From Tragulus kanchil (lineage: Eukaryota; Chordata; Mammalia; Artiodactyla; Tragulidae): DNA of 64,000 nucleotides. Within the stretch, counting starts at the first letter, position 1; each line of letters opens with the position of its first letter. Where the stretch lies: positions 17,501,471-17,565,470 of the forward strand of contig JAIOJX010000027.1 of NCBI GenBank assembly GCA_022376925.1, written 5' to 3'. The notes beneath the pieces were generated by a model that did no database searches, was not told where the DNA came from, and saw nothing but the letters and a program-made list of their open reading frames with translations. Shown piece by piece: positions 1 to 11,776 of the stretch. Made by a program: the position numbers and the translations under genes.

Positions 1-308
1 GTCCAAGGGACTCTGAAGAGTCATCTCCAACACCTCAGTTCAAAGGCATCATTTCTTCGGCACTCCGCCTTCTTTATGGTCCAACCCTCACATTCATACG
101 TGACTACTGGGAGAAACCATGGCTTTGACTATATGGGCTTTGGTCAGCAAAGTCATGTCTTTGCTTTTTAACATGCTGTCTAGCTTTGCAATAGCTTTTC
201 TTCCAAGGAGCAAGCGTCTTTTAATTTCATGGCTGCAGTAACTGTGCACAGTGATCTTGGAGCCCAAGAAAATAAAGTCTGTCACTGTTTCCATTGTTTG
301 CCCATCTG
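1..308 (-). mobile_element. RTE-BovB ORF2 C-terminal fragment (D1 copy 1, cut by window edge)
   Basis: On the minus strand this encodes the BovB reverse-transcriptase C-terminal region. A 66-codon open stretch (294 down to 94) contains METVTDFIFLGSKI and CSHEIKRRLLLGRK, closely matching recalled BovB proteins. It is a dead 5'-truncated copy; the 3' half is missing here because the window starts inside it. Confidence 0.9.
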
Positions 309-309
309 G

Positions 310-795
310 TTGCCTTGCCTTTTAGAAGGTTATGAACTGTTGTGAGGTTGTGGGGTGAATGTTACAATTCTGTGTGATTAGTGCAGTCATTGTATATGCC
401 ATGGAATGACAGCCTAAAGATCACTCCTAATGATGGATTCAAGGAGTCTGGATTTTCAGAGGAGACAGAATTTAAGCTTGATGGCAAATAATGTGTCCAC
501 TTTGGGCAGTGATTCCACATACATAAAAGAGGTAAGAAGAAAAGACAGGAGGATATACATATAAAGGATGTCTTCTGGAAAGGCTGAATGACTTTGCTGA
601 AATGGAGAAATAGTAAGGAGTGAGCTAGAGTGGCAGACTATAACTAGATTTAAACGATATTAAAGGATGTTTTTCTTTAGGAAAGTGCTGTGATTTTTAG
701 AATGAAGAGTTCAGTTTGATTCACGCTAATTGCTTGCTCATTTGCTGAGCTCTGTGAGAGACATGCAGCTAACGAGGGTGTGATCCTTGCTTTTT
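310..795. other. Unassigned non-coding sequence
   Basis: Moderately AT-rich sequence with no recognised repeat and no open frame worth calling. Its first ~340 bases are duplicated at 1393-1732 as part of D1. Confidence 0.6.
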
Positions 796-1391
796 CAGTT
801 TAGTTCAGCCGCTCAGTTGTGGCCGAGTCTTTGCGACCCCAGGATTGAGGCATGCCAGACTTCCCTGTCCTTCACCATCTCTCAGTGATGCCATCCAACC
901 ATCTCATCCTCGGCTGACCCTTCTCCTTTTGCCTTCTCTTTTTTCCAACGTCGGGCTCTTTTCCAGTGAGTTGACTCAGCGCATCAGGTGGCCAAAGTAT
1001 TGGAGCTTCAGCTTCAGCATCAGTCCTTCCAGTGAATACTCAGGGTTGATTTCATTTAGGATTGGAGGGTTGATCTCCTTGCTGTCCAAGGGACTCTGAA
1101 GAGTCATCTCCAACACCTCAGTTCAAAGGCATCATTTCTTCGGCACTCCGCCTTCTTTATGGTCCAACCCTCACATTCATACGTGACTACTGGGAGAAAC
1201 CATGGCTTTGACTATATGGGCTTTGGTCAGCAAAGTCATGTCTTTGCTTTTTAACATGCTGTCTAGCTTTGCAATAGCTTTTCTTCCAAGGAGCAAGCGT
1301 CTTTTAATTTCATGGCTGCAGTAACTGTGCACAGTGATCTTGGAGCCCAAGAAAATAAAGTCTGTCACTGTTTCCATTGTTTGCCCATCTG
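796..1391 (-). mobile_element. RTE-BovB 3' fragment (ORF2 C-terminus to 3' end)
   Basis: A minus-strand BovB 3' end begins at 'cagtttagttcagccgctca' (797) and runs back through the ORF2 C-terminus to the METVTDFIFLGSKI stretch (1177-1377). Frameshifts break the reading frame around 1080-1180. The typical BovB order (3' end, GHLMR-like region, KRRLLLGRK region) is preserved, so it is a 5'-truncated retrotransposition product. Confidence 0.9.
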
Positions 1392-2321
1392 GTTGCCTTG
1401 CCTTTTAGAAGGTTATGAACTGTTGTGAGGTTGTGGGGTGAATGTTACAATTCTGTGTGATTAGTGCAGTCATTGTATATGCCATGGAATGACAGCCTAA
1501 AGATCACTCCTAATGATGGATTCAAGGAGTCTGGATTTTCAGAGGAGACAGAATTTAAGCTTGATGGCAAATAATGTGTCCACTTTGGGCAGTGATTCCA
1601 CATACATAAAAGAGGTAAGAAGAAAAGACAGGAGGATATACATATAAAGGATGTCTTCTGGAAAGGCTGAATGACTTTGCTGAAATGGAGAAATAGTAAG
1701 GAGTGAGCTAGAGTGGCAGACTATAACTAGATGTTAGAAGATCTCTAAGAATATGCGTCTGAATGTCCTCTGAGTGATGGTTCAAAATTGATCACATGGA
1801 GTTAAGTTTTCTAGAGTCACAGACTTAATCTAATGCATGTGTGTATTTTTAGAATGCCAAGAGGATTGGTCTGTGTATAAAGTTTTGGATAGTGTTGATA
1901 AATTTACTTCGAGTAAATAATGGTGAAAAAGGCTAAGGTCTATTTAGCTGTTCCATTTAAATATCTGTTTTCTTATGCATGTGATTGCAAAGGTTGTAGA
2001 ATTTCTGAAAATCCAAAGTCTTAAACTTGGAAAGTGTCACCATGTCACAACAAAATGGGTTTTGTTTGTTTCTATTGAGCCATATCAGAGTGGGTAAATG
2101 TTTTTCTCAGAGTCACAATATGTATGGTAGAATTTGTAAGTCATATGGCCATGCCGACCGAAGGTAGTGTCTTATCTCAGAAGAAGGATATTGAAGCTAA
2201 GCTAGTCCTCGGGTCTCTTTTAACTGCTTTGTATCTCAGTTTTATTAACAATAAAGCAAGAATAGTCACAACTCTTGCAGCTGTTGTGAGGTTTAAGATG
2301 AGTTAGTATTTATGAAGGGCT
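1392..2321. other. Unassigned non-coding sequence
   Basis: No recognised repeat. An open frame of 60 codons at 2124-2306 (plus) has no family resemblance that I can see and no splice-site context, so I do not call it a gene. Confidence 0.6.
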
Positions 2322-2446
2322 TTGTTGTTCGGTCACCAGGTCGTGTCTGACTCTCTGCAGCCCCGTGGACGGCAGCGCGCCAGGCTCCTCTGTCCTTCAC
2401 TGTCTCCCAGAGTTTGCTTAAACTCATGTCCATTGAATTGGTGATG
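2322..2446 (-). mobile_element. BovB/Bov-A 3'-end fragment
   Basis: 'ttgttcggtcaccaggtcgt' followed by 'gtctgactctctgcagcccc' and 'cgccaggctcctctgtcc' is the reverse complement of the BovB 3' end, which Bov-A SINEs share. About 125 bp, severely 5'-truncated. Confidence 0.8.
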
Positions 2447-2854
2447 CTTATGTTATTATTATTGCCTTGTTTTCTTAATAATTACTGTTGAAATATTGGG
2501 TTGTATGGATAAGGCCAGCTGTTTCTAAATTCACAAGTTTGTGGATCAAGGAGAGCCACATTTAGAATTCGATACAGAATGTGTTACCCTGTGGTCTTAG
2601 ACCAACATTATTTTTTAGTCTGTTAGGAATACCAGTAAGTGACTAAGAGAAAAATGTCCACTGAAACTGCAAAGTGAAAAATTGTAGCCCTAATAAATTC
2701 ATGCAAGGAGAAATGTAGATAGTTATTAAATATATAAAATACTCAATTTTACTATTAATCACAGAAATAAAGATAGTATAGCAATGACCTACCGTGTCAT
2801 TAAGAAAAGTGATACCAGTGTGTCTATAATTGGAGAAGTTATAGCCTGGTTTAG
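2447..2854. other. Unassigned AT-rich sequence
   Basis: AT-rich, no recognised repeat or open frame. Confidence 0.5.
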
Positions 2855-3010
2855 TTTTTTTTTTTTTTATTATTCTTTATTTTAAAGGTTTTACAGAGTT
2901 TTGTTGTTCACAGACATGTATGTTCCCAGATCAGTCATATGCATATCCCTGGTCCCCACCTCCCATGTTCCCCCCATCCCACCCCTCCGGACCATCGCCC
3001 ACGCCATTGT
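2855..3010 (-). mobile_element. L1 3'-UTR fragment (artiodactyl L1)
   Basis: A T-run, then 'cagagttttgttgttcacag' and a pyrimidine-rich 'ccccccatcccacccctcc', resembles the reverse complement of the bovine-type L1 3' UTR with its A-tail on the left. Confidence 0.65.
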
Positions 3011-3393
3011 GAGCACTCCTGTTCAAACCCAGTCCTGATGAGAATGTAACTGTGTAACCTCTCCACAGGCAACTTGAAAAATTGAAGTTTGGACTCTTTG
3101 AAAATATACATCAGCTTTAGAACATGGAGAATCTTTAGCATAATGTTTAGCATAACCATGAAAGTTTATGAAAGGAAAAGCTTCACTATTGCTGACAAGA
3201 AAGGTTCAAATTATGAAAAATAGTATGAATACTATAATTCAATTATTATAAGAAGTAATATGAATAGCCCAGAAAAAGCAAGGAGCACTTTTTGGTGTTT
3301 ATGTTTCTTTGCTTTGCCTCCCTATCTACTCGTTCTTCTCAATTCAGTGTGTAAGTTACATAAACTTTCAGGAGGCTGTTGGGACTGTCTAGA

Positions 3394-3594
3394 CCAGGAG
3401 TTAATAAAAGTTTTTCTGTGAAGGTCCAGTGAGTAGGCATTTTCAGTTTCACGAATCACACAGTGTCTGTTTCAGCCACTCAGCTCCGACCTTGTGGTCC
3501 ACAAGTCTCCTTAGACAACCCAGTGAAACTTGACTTACAGAGGCTGGCAGCGGGTGGACTGAGTCTGTCGGCCATAGCCTGCCAGTTGAGGTCC
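3394..3594 (+). mobile_element. MER20 (hAT-Charlie nonautonomous DNA element), copy 1
   Basis: The order 'tttttctgtgaaggtccagt', 'gtaggcattttcagtttcac', 'ccactcagctccgaccttgt', 'agacaaccc' and terminal 'cggccatagcctgcc' follows the recalled MER20 consensus over about 200 bp with heavy divergence, as expected of a eutherian-age element. Confidence 0.75.
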
Positions 3595-4110
3595 AGACAA
3601 GGGGTGGCGGGTGCTTCAGTCTAGAAGGGACACTTAGATTAGAAAGGTGGGCCTGTTGCCCCAGTATTTCAGAGGTGTCACTGCCATGGACTTCACAGGT
3701 CTTGAAGACAGTCTGCAAAGCTGAAGGAAAGGGGGAGGGTTAATGATGACAGACATTTCAGATGTAGACATCGGCATGGGAGGCTATGGAGGGTTGCCGT
3801 GTATCAGTGTAGGGAACCCAGGAGAAAGACCAGGCCTTTGAAGAACAGAACAGGATGATCAGCTTGTGACGTGGCGAATGACGTGCTGATGTTGCAGGAA
3901 GGCATCTGCTCGTGTGGACCTGCTGTAGGCTTGCAGTGAGGTGTGGAGCTGAGGATTTATGTGTGAGCACATAGTGATAGCTTGATAGTGGACAGTGTGG
4001 AAATTGATGACATGGTGGCCTTTAAAGCTTATGAGATTTGGAGCATAAAGGTGAAGTGTGCAGGGATTATGGAGATGCTAGCTTAGTTTTCCCATGAAGC
4101 CGCCATTGAA
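3595..4110. other. Unassigned sequence (repeated at 4675-5135)
   Basis: No recognised repeat. Open frames of 70-89 codons on the minus strand (3449-3718 and 3758-3970, with copies at +1080) partly overlap MER20 and have no domain resemblance. Confidence 0.5.
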
Positions 4111-4473
4111 AGTCCTGATGAGAATGTAACTGTCTACCCTCTCCACCGGCCCCTTGCAAAATTGAAGTTTGGACTCTTTGAAAATATACATCAGCTTTAG
4201 AACATGGAGAATCTTTAGCATAATGTTTAGCATAACCATGAAAGTTTATGAAAGGAAAAGCTTCACTATTGCTGACAAGAAAGGTTCAAATTATGAAAAA
4301 TAGTATGAATACTATAATTCAATTATTATAAGAAGTAATATGAATAGCCCAGAAAAAGCAAGGAGCACTTTTTGGTGTTTATGTTTCTTTGCTTTGCCTC
4401 CCTATCTACTCGTTCTTCTCAATTCAGTGTGTAAGTTACATAAACTTTCAGGAGGCTGTTGGGACTGTCTAGA

Positions 4474-4674
4474 CCAGGAGTTAATAAAAGTTTTTCTGTG
4501 AAGGTCCAGTGAGTAGGCATTTTCAGTTTCACGAATCACACAGTGTCTGTTTCAGCCACTCAGCTCCGACCTTGTGGTCCACAAGTCTCCTTAGACAACC
4601 CAGTGAAACTTGACTTACAGAGGCTGGCAGCGGGTGGACTGAGTCTGTCGGCCATAGCCTGCCAGTTGAGGTCC
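4474..4674 (+). mobile_element. MER20, copy 2 (carried by D2)
   Basis: Second copy of the MER20 at 3394, apparently identical. An element this old cannot have inserted twice with identical mutations, so the duplication is recent or artefactual. Confidence 0.75.
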
Positions 4675-5135
4675 AGACAAGGGGTGGCGGGTGCTTCAGT
4701 CTAGAAGGGACACTTAGATTAGAAAGGTGGGCCTGTTGCCCCAGTATTTCAGAGGTGTCACTGCCATGGACTTCACAGGTCTTGAAGACAGTCTGCAAAG
4801 CTGAAGGAAAGGGGGAGGGTTAATGATGACAGACATTTCAGATGTAGACATCGGCATGGGAGGCTATGGAGGGTTGCCGTGTATCAGTGTAGGGAACCCA
4901 GGAGAAAGACCAGGCCTTTGAAGAACAGAACAGGATGATCAGCTTGTGACGTGGCGAATGACGTGCTGATGTTGCAGGAAGGCATCTGCTCGTGTGGACC
5001 TGCTGTAGGCTTGCAGTGAGGTGTGGAGCTGAGGATTTATGTGTGAGCACATAGTGATAGCTTGATAGTGGACAGTGTGGAAATTGATGACATGGTGGCC
5101 TTTAAAGACATCAGTAGGGATATGAGATTTGGAGC

Positions 5136-5535
5136 ATAAAGAAGGCTGAGCACCAAAGGACTGATGCTTTCGAACTGTGCTATCTGGGAAGACTCATGAG
5201 AGTCCCTTGGACAGCATGGAGATCAAACCGGTCAATCCTAAAGGAAACCAACTCTAAATATTCATCGAAAGGGCTGATATAGAAGGTGAAGCTCCAGTAT
5301 TTTGGCCACCTGACGAGAAGAGCCGACTCAGTGGAAAAGACCCTAATGATGGGAAAGACTGAGGGCCGGAGGAGAAGTGGGTGACTGAGGATGAGGTGGT
5401 TAGATAGCATCACTGACTCGATGAACACGAATTTGAACAAACTCCAGGAAATAGTGAAGGACGGGGCGCCTGGTGTGCTGCAGTCCACGGGGTCTCAAAG
5501 AGTCAGACACGACTGTGTGAGTGAACAACAACAAC
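5136..5535 (+). mobile_element. RTE-BovB 3' fragment
   Basis: Starts at 'aaggctgagcaccaaaggac' and runs through the ORF2 C-terminus to the BovB end 'cagacacgactgtgtgagtg', followed by a short (AAC)n tail at 5525-5535. The decayed frame from 5391 retains MRWLDSITDSMNTNLNKLQE, typical of the BovB C-terminus. Its 5' truncation coincides with the end of D2 homology. Confidence 0.9.
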
Positions 5536-5924
5536 AGAGCTTGAGGAAGCCCCCACTCATCTCTGAAGATGCAGTAAAATGTGTAGAAAGACCACAGTCA
5601 TTTACCATTATCACCCCGCCCCTCCTCACTCTGGAAACAGAGGTAGTGCCTGCCTATCCTGCTCCCTCCTCAAATTGAAGACCAGCATCCTCTTGGATTT
5701 CCATAGGATGGAATGTGAAAGGCCTCCCTGGGGAGTTGGAATAGCTACCTTGTTAGTCCCCCAAAGCTAAGCCCTACAACCAGATCAGATATCAAAACTG
5801 CTTATTTTTAGGACTTTTGTCCTAGGAAGCCAACCTCCTGCTGAACAGTTGAAGCAGACAGAAGCTATTTCCATTTCAAGAAATTCTTTATACGTGTTGT
5901 CCTGTTAAGGAATTAAACATGACG
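5536..5924. other. Unassigned non-coding sequence
   Basis: No recognised repeat; only short open frames. Confidence 0.5.
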
Positions 5925-6189
5925 GGGTTTTTTTGGGGGAGGGGGGCACTTCTGTTGATCTTTCATTTATTAATCTTTGTTCTTTGACCTGTGCGGACCT
6001 CCCATCACAGTGGCCTCTCTCGCTGCAAAACACCAGTTCGGTGCGCATGCACTCCAGAGCTCCGGCTCGGTAGTTGAACACATCAGTCCAGCCTCTGCAG
6101 CGCATGGGGTCCTCCTAGGCCAGGGATCGAACTGGCACCCCTTGCACTGCAGGGCGGTGTCCTTACCCACTGGACCACCAGAGAAGCCC
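5925..6189 (-). mobile_element. CHR-type tRNA-Glu SINE, full length
   Basis: Read on the minus strand it starts with the tRNA-Glu-like head (complement of 'ggaccaccagagaagccc'), has the B-box-like 'ggttcgat' equivalent ('gatcgaact' on plus, 6127-6135), the CHR body ('cctcccatcacagtggcctc') and an A-rich tail seen as T/G-rich sequence at 5925-5950. Confidence 0.85.
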
Positions 6190-6288
6190 GACGTTTTTGT
6201 TTTATTCCACAAAAATACAATAAGTAGTTTAGACCAGACCTCTTATTGAATTTGAACTCAGCAGTTGAATAAAAATGAATTTTCTATG

Positions 6289-6512
6289 GGGCTTCCCAGG
6301 TGGCTTAGTGGCAAAGAATCTGCCTGCCAGTACAGGAGACGAAAGAGACACGGGTTCAGTCCCTTAGCTGGGGAGATGCCCCGGAGGAGTGCATGGTAAC
6401 CCACTCCAGTGTTCTTGCTTGGAGAATTCCACGGATGGAGGAAACCGGTGGGCTGCAGTCCATGGGGTTGCAAAGAGGCGGCATGACCGATGCAGCTTAG
6501 CATGCTTGCAGC
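6289..6512 (+). mobile_element. Bov-tA SINE
   Basis: 'gggcttcccaggtggcttag' head, 'cctgccagtacaggagacg', 'acccactccagtgttcttgc' and 'gcagtccatggggttgcaaa' appear in Bov-tA order. Near full length. Confidence 0.9.
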
Positions 6513-7635
6513 ACGTCTCCTGTCGGGTGGCACAGTGGGTTAACAGTCAGAACTGAACCCACAGGCAGAGAGAAAGCCTTGCGCAGAGTTGACCTCGCTC
6601 TTCTCCTTGGAGCTGCCTTCCTAGTGATACTATCATTATGATTCAGAGATGTAGTTATTGAAATAAATAATTTTCCAGGCCAAGTTCAAATGTTTCCGTA
6701 GGAAAATTATCTTGATATTTTGGCCTCAGTGAAAACATAGGAAATGGGAAGGAGATCTAGGGCAAATTTGTAATAATATGGATTTCTTCCCCCTTCACAT
6801 AGTGCGAAAGTGGCTGTGGGTGCCAGCGGCACTGAGACGGCCGGACCACTCTCAGAAACGTGGTCACCTCTTAAACACTCAGGGGCCGGACCGAGTGAAA
6901 ACCCGCTTTCAGAAGAGTTTCCAAGCAAGTAGAAAGTTTCCACACCCTACATCTTGTACAAAAAGAAATGGAAACTGGGCTTCGTCTGCCAAAAAGTCTG
7001 AATTGTTGTGTCACACGCTGTTGAACATTATAATCAGTAATAAAAATGGGAACATGCTTGATGCTATATTAAAATGCACTCCGAAAAGCATAGCCTAATA
7101 ATATTTTTTGGATTTAGTTTATTTCTTTTTCTTTTTTTTTGCAGTGCTAACAGTGTTTCCACACTCTCAATAACAATAAGAAAAACAAAAGAGGGGAAAA
7201 GAAGTGAAAAACCAGCACACTGAGTTCCTGTACTGAAAAAGCTGCTTTCCCCTCAGAAATCACTTGGAAAAGTCCTAGTTTTGTCTATCTAATAAGCCAG
7301 GCACTAGTTGTCTTATTTTTTAGTTTTTCTGATTATGAACACAATAAATGCTAATATAAAATTGAAATGATTCAGAAAAGTATAGGAAGGAAGTCAAAAT
7401 TACTTCACATTTCTCAGAGATAACCAGATATATAACATTATATCTGTTAACATTTCCAGATACAATTCAAACATCTGACTGCATGTATGTGTGTATAAAT
7501 ATTTAGTTTTTATATAATACTGTATATCCATAACTTTGCATAAATGGGTGCACATTTGGGGTTTTGTTTATCCAGCTCTTTAAAGATATGAATGAAAGAT
7601 TCTTTACATTCTGTCATGGTTTACAATTTTTAATA
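6513..7635. other. Unassigned AT-rich sequence
   Basis: No recognised repeat. An open frame of 106 codons (6778-7098, plus) has no recognisable domain and no exon-like flanks. The stretch after 7380 is the start of D3 and of the region leading into the L1. Confidence 0.5.
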
Positions 7636-9627
7636 ATTTCACACACGTAATTTCATATACTCCCATACTTCCTTGCCCTCTTCCCTTTCTTCCCCCTCTC
7701 TCTTACCCCACTGCTAACCACCAGTTTGTTTTCTTATTCTGTGAGTCTGTTTCTCTTTTGCTAGACACATTTGTTTGCTTCATTTTTTTTAGATTTCACA
7801 TATAAACAATATGATATAGGATTTGTCTTTCTCTTTCTGATTTATTTCACTAGGCGTAATATTCTCTAGGTCCATCACATTGCTGCACATGTCAGCATTT
7901 CATTTGTTTTTATGGCTGGGTAATATTCCATTGTGTATTTATACCATGTCTTTTTTGATAAACTCATCTGTTGATGGACCTATGGGTTGCTTCGATATAT
8001 TTGCTATTGTGGATAATTCTGCTGTGAATGTTGGGGTGCATGTGTCTTTTCCAGGTAGTGTTTTCTTTTTCTCTGGGTGTACATATAGGAGTAGACTTGC
8101 CGGATCAAGGCAGTTCTGTTTCTAGGTTTTCTTGAGGAATCTCCCTACTGGTTTCCACAGCAGCTGTATCAATCTGCATTCTCATCAACAGCGCACAAGC
8201 CATCCCTTTTCTCACATCCTCTCTGACACTTTTTATTTGTAGACTTTTTGATAATAGAAAGTTGAGATAATACCTCATTGCTTTGGTTTGTATTTCTCTG
8301 ATAACTAGCAATGTTGAGTATCTTATCGTGTGCCTTTTGGGTGTCTGTGTGTCATTTCTGGGGAAATGTCTATTCAACTCTTCTGCCCATTTTTTAATTA
8401 GGGTTTTTTCTTCTTATTCTTTTTTTTGATATTGTGTTGTGTGAGTTGTTTCTATATGCTGGCTCTTAACCCTTACTGATCATACTCTTTCCAGATTTTC
8501 TTTAGTATAGGAAGGAAGTCAAAATTACTTCACATTTCTCAGAGATAACCAGATATATAACATTATATCTGTTAACATTTCCAGATACAATTCAAACATC
8601 TGACTGCATGTATGTGTGTATAAATATTTAGTTTTTATATAATACTGTATATCCATAACTTTGCATAAATGGGTGCACATTTGGGGTTTTGTTTATCCAG
8701 CTCTTTAAAGATATGAATGAAAGATTCTTTACATTCTGTCATGGTTTACAATTTTTAATAATTTCACACACGTAATTTCATATACTCCCATACTTCCTTG
8801 CCCTCTTCCCTTTCTTCCCCCTCTCTCTTACCCCACTGCTAACCACCAGTTTGTTTTCTTATTCTGTGAGTCTGTTTCTCTTTTGCTAGACACATTTGTT
8901 TGCTTCATTTTTTTTAGATTTCACATATAAACAATATGATATAGGATTTGTCTTTCTCTTTCTGATTTATTTCACTAGGCGTAATATTCTCTAGGTCCAT
9001 CACATTGCTGCACATGTCAGCATTTCATTTGTTTTTATGGCTGGGTAATATTCCATTGTGTATTTATACCATGTCTTTTTTGATAAACTCATCTGTTGAT
9101 GGACCTATGGGTTGCTTCGATATATTTGCTATTGTGGATAATTCTGCTGTGAATGTTGGGGTGCATGTGTCTTTTCCAGGTAGTGTTTTCTTTTTCTCTG
9201 GGTGTACATATAGGAGTAGACTTGCCGGATCAAGGCAGTTCTGTTTCTAGGTTTTCTTGAGGAATCTCCCTACTGGTTTCCACAGCAGCTGTATCAATCT
9301 GCATTCTCATCAACAGCGCACAAGCCATCCCTTTTCTCACATCCTCTCTGACACTTTTTATTTGTAGACTTTTTGATAATAGAAAGTTGAGATAATACCT
9401 CATTGCTTTGGTTTGTATTTCTCTGATAACTAGCAATGTTGAGTATCTTATCGTGTGCCTTTTGGGTGTCTGTGTGTCATTTCTGGGGAAATGTCTATTC
9501 AACTCTTCTGCCCATTTTTTAATTAGGGTTTTTTCTTCTTATTCTTTTTTTTGATATTGTGTTGTGTGAGTTGTTTCTATATGCTGGCTCTTAACCCCTT
9601 ACTGATCATACTCTTTCCAGATTTTCT
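7380..9627. repeat. D3: ~1125-bp direct duplication inside an L1
   Basis: 7380-8501 recurs at 8505-9627, separated by only three bases. The duplicated block is L1 3'-UTR/ORF2-end sequence on the minus strand. The L1 becomes collinear with the family consensus only if one copy is removed, because homology jumps back at 8505 and then continues through 9627 to about 10130. Confidence 0.95.
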
Positions 9628-10135
9628 CCTATTTAGTAGGTCTTTTAGTTTTGTTGATGGTTTTCTTTGCTGTGCAAAAGTTTTTAAGTTTAATTAGTTC
9701 CCATTTGTTTTGCTTTTATTTCCTTTGTTTTAGGAGATGGATCCAAAACAATATCACATGGTTTATGTCACTCAGTGTTCTTCCAGATTCTGGAGTTTTA
9801 TAGAATCTGGTCTTAAGTGTAGGTCTTCAAACCATTTGAGTTTATTTTTGAGTATGGTATTAGGTGAGAATTCCTAATTAGGTGAGAATTCCTAATTTAA
9901 TATTTTTACATGTAGCCATTCAGTCTTACCAGCACCACTTACTGAAGAGAGCATCTTTTCTCTGTTGTATATTTTCGCGCCTGTGTCACAGATAGATTGA
10001 ACAGTGGTGGATGGGTTTATTCCTGGGTCTCTATTCTGTTCCACTGCTCTGTGTCTGTTTTAGTGCCAAAACCTGACTTTTTTCATCATCAACACGGTCT
10101 CGTTGAGATTTTTTCAAGTCAATACACATGGATCT
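7636..10135 (-). mobile_element. L1 retrotransposon fragment, 3' UTR and ORF2 end, interrupted by D3
   Basis: Landmarks on plus, all complements of L1: 'tttatggctgggtaatattc', 'catctgttgatggacctatg', 'ctactggtttccacagcagc', 'ttctgcccattttttaatta', 'tttctttgctgtgcaaaagt' (9661) and 'tctattctgttccactgctc' (10030). The order is that of an older mammalian L1 3' end. Removing one D3 copy gives about 1.4 kb of collinear L1. No intact ORF2 remains. Confidence 0.9.
9861..9896. repeat. 18-bp tandem duplication
   Basis: 'taggtgagaattcctaat' occurs twice back to back inside the L1 fragment. Confidence 0.9.
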
Positions 10136-10141
10136 ACTACT

Positions 10142-10294
10142 TGATTTTTGCTTTTATTATTTTATTTATTATTCTACTACATGTGCATGACACAGTTATT
10201 TACTCTTCTGGTCATTTATGATTTTTGCTTTTATTATTTTATTTATTATTCTACTACATGTGCATGACACAGTTATTTGCTCTTTTGGTCATTT
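10142..10294. repeat. 77-bp tandem duplication
   Basis: 10142-10218 and 10219-10294 are adjacent copies with two substitutions ('tactcttctg' against 'tgctcttttg'). It lies just past the L1 homology and contains 'tactacatgtgcatgacaca'. Confidence 0.9.
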
Positions 10295-11642
10295 AGATTG
10301 TTTCCAGCTATTTGCTATTTGAATAGTACTGGGATAATACTTACCATCCAGTTATCTTATTAGCATAACTTCCTGAAATGAGAATTCATTCATTTGTTCC
10401 TTTGTTCAGCAAGCATTTATAGAGTGCCTACATTGTGGTGTGTATGAGCTTAATTAAGCACAGGGATCTTCAGGGGTGAAAACACAGGGCCATTCATGTG
10501 AGACTTTACAGGCAATATAAGGTATTAAGATTAAGGTCTTACATTTTTCAGGGACAAGAGACATATCATAGATAAACAAATATGTGAGTAATCAACTCAG
10601 ATTATTGTAAGTCTATGGGCAAAATAATGTTACTCTAAACATGGTAGTCCCATTTAGGTGGAGTGACCAGGAAGCCATCGCCGGTGAGGGAGTACGTGAG
10701 TGGAGGTCTAAATGCCCAAATGTGTCCTGGTGTTTGAAGGTCTGGAGCAGAGCATTGTACACAGAGGGAAACACAATGGCAGAGCTCTTGAGGTAGAAAG
10801 ATCTTGTCACGTTCACAGGATGGAAAGAAAGCCAGAGTGTCCAGAACTCTCTGGAGTCTCCACACGACTGTAGATACACGTTAAACCACTGGAGATCTGA
10901 ATTTGGAGCTCAGGAAATCTCTAAGTATGAGAGAAAGAAATGTGAAGTTATCAGCTTATGAGGAGCATGGAAGACTTGGAACGGGGTGGGGGTGGGGTCA
11001 GGAAGTCAGGAGTGCTGAGGATTCGTCCATGGAGCTAGCAGAAGTGCAGATGCTGAGCTGGAGGGGGACCCCATCCAGAGGTCATGACCATCTGCAAACC
11101 CAGGAGAGAAGCCACAGTAGAAACTCACCATGTCAGCACCTTGATCTGGGACTTGCAGTCTCCAGACATGTGAGAAAAGAAACTCCTGTTGTTCCAGCCA
11201 CGTGGTGGTGCCCTGTCGTCATGGCAGCACTAACGGGTACAAAAAGGTATTGTGGCTACTGCGACAAGGAACTTGGGTCAATAAATTATATGTTCCGCTG
11301 ACCACACAGAGTAATTGGCAGGAGATGCTGAGGTCAACTACACTTGGAAAATCGGAGGTGGTGGTGAAGAAGCCAGAAGGTTAAAAGCAAGATGATGAAC
11401 GTGGTGACGTTATTGGCAACGACAAAGCCAAGGGCGCAGCTCTGCGTGCCCTGGGCTGAGGAGGAGGTCCTGGGAGAAAGGAGCCAAGAGGGAGAGGACA
11501 GGGTGCCTGGCGAGTCCTTCACATGGATGCTGAAATCACCCACCAGACTGGAAGGAGGAAGGGAAGACTGAATCCATGAAGAGTACATTCCACAACCAAG
11601 AGAGAGCCTCGAGGATGTCCTAGATGGTAATATCGACAAAGG
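10295..11642. other. Unassigned sequence, possible ancient repeat at its left end
   Basis: 10385-10560 ('tcattcatttgttcctttgt' then 'agcatttatagagtgcctac') resembles an old mammalian interspersed repeat of the L2/MER type, which I cannot name. Open frames such as 10903-11301 (132 codons, plus) show low complexity and no domain, and the frame is only partly preserved in the D4 copy. Confidence 0.45.
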
Positions 11643-11776
11643 GGGGCTCCCCTGGTGGTCCAGTGCTAAGACTGCATTCCCCGTGCAGGGGGCCCAGGCT
11701 CAGTCCCTGGTCAGGGAACTAGATCCCACATATCACAACTAAGACTGAGAGCAGCCAAATAAATAAATAATCTTTT
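11643..11776 (+). mobile_element. CHR-type tRNA-Glu SINE, short form (D4 copy 1)
   Basis: 'ggggctcccctggtggtcca' head, 'tcagtccctggtcagggaac', 'agatcccacatatcacaact' and an AAAT-rich tail ('aaataaataaataatc'). About 134 bp. Confidence 0.85.

Larger units (their letters stand above)
1..1732. repeat. D1: ~1083-bp direct duplication
   Basis: Bases 1-649 recur at 1084-1732, essentially identical at an offset of 1083. The left end of copy 1 lies outside the window. Homology stops after 'ctataactagat', where copy 1 continues 'ttaaacg' and copy 2 'gttagaag'. The shared block holds a minus-strand BovB fragment plus about 340 bp of unassigned sequence. Bases 650-1083 lie between the copies. Confidence 0.95.
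3031..5143. repeat. D2: ~1080-bp direct duplication
   Basis: 3031-4049 recurs at 4111-5143. The first 45 bases of copy 2 carry a cluster of substitutions (for example 'tgtctaccc' against 'tgtgtaacc'), after which hundreds of bases are identical. Near the end copy 2 has about 12 extra bases around 5108-5121. The pair carries a MER20 copy each; 61 bases (4050-4110) separate the copies. Confidence 0.95.

Noticed and set aside
4027..5535. D2 copies as an empty and a BovB-filled allele placed in tandem
   Set aside because: BovB begins where homology ends, but copy 1 does not continue with the sequence found after the BovB, so an empty-site reading is not supported.
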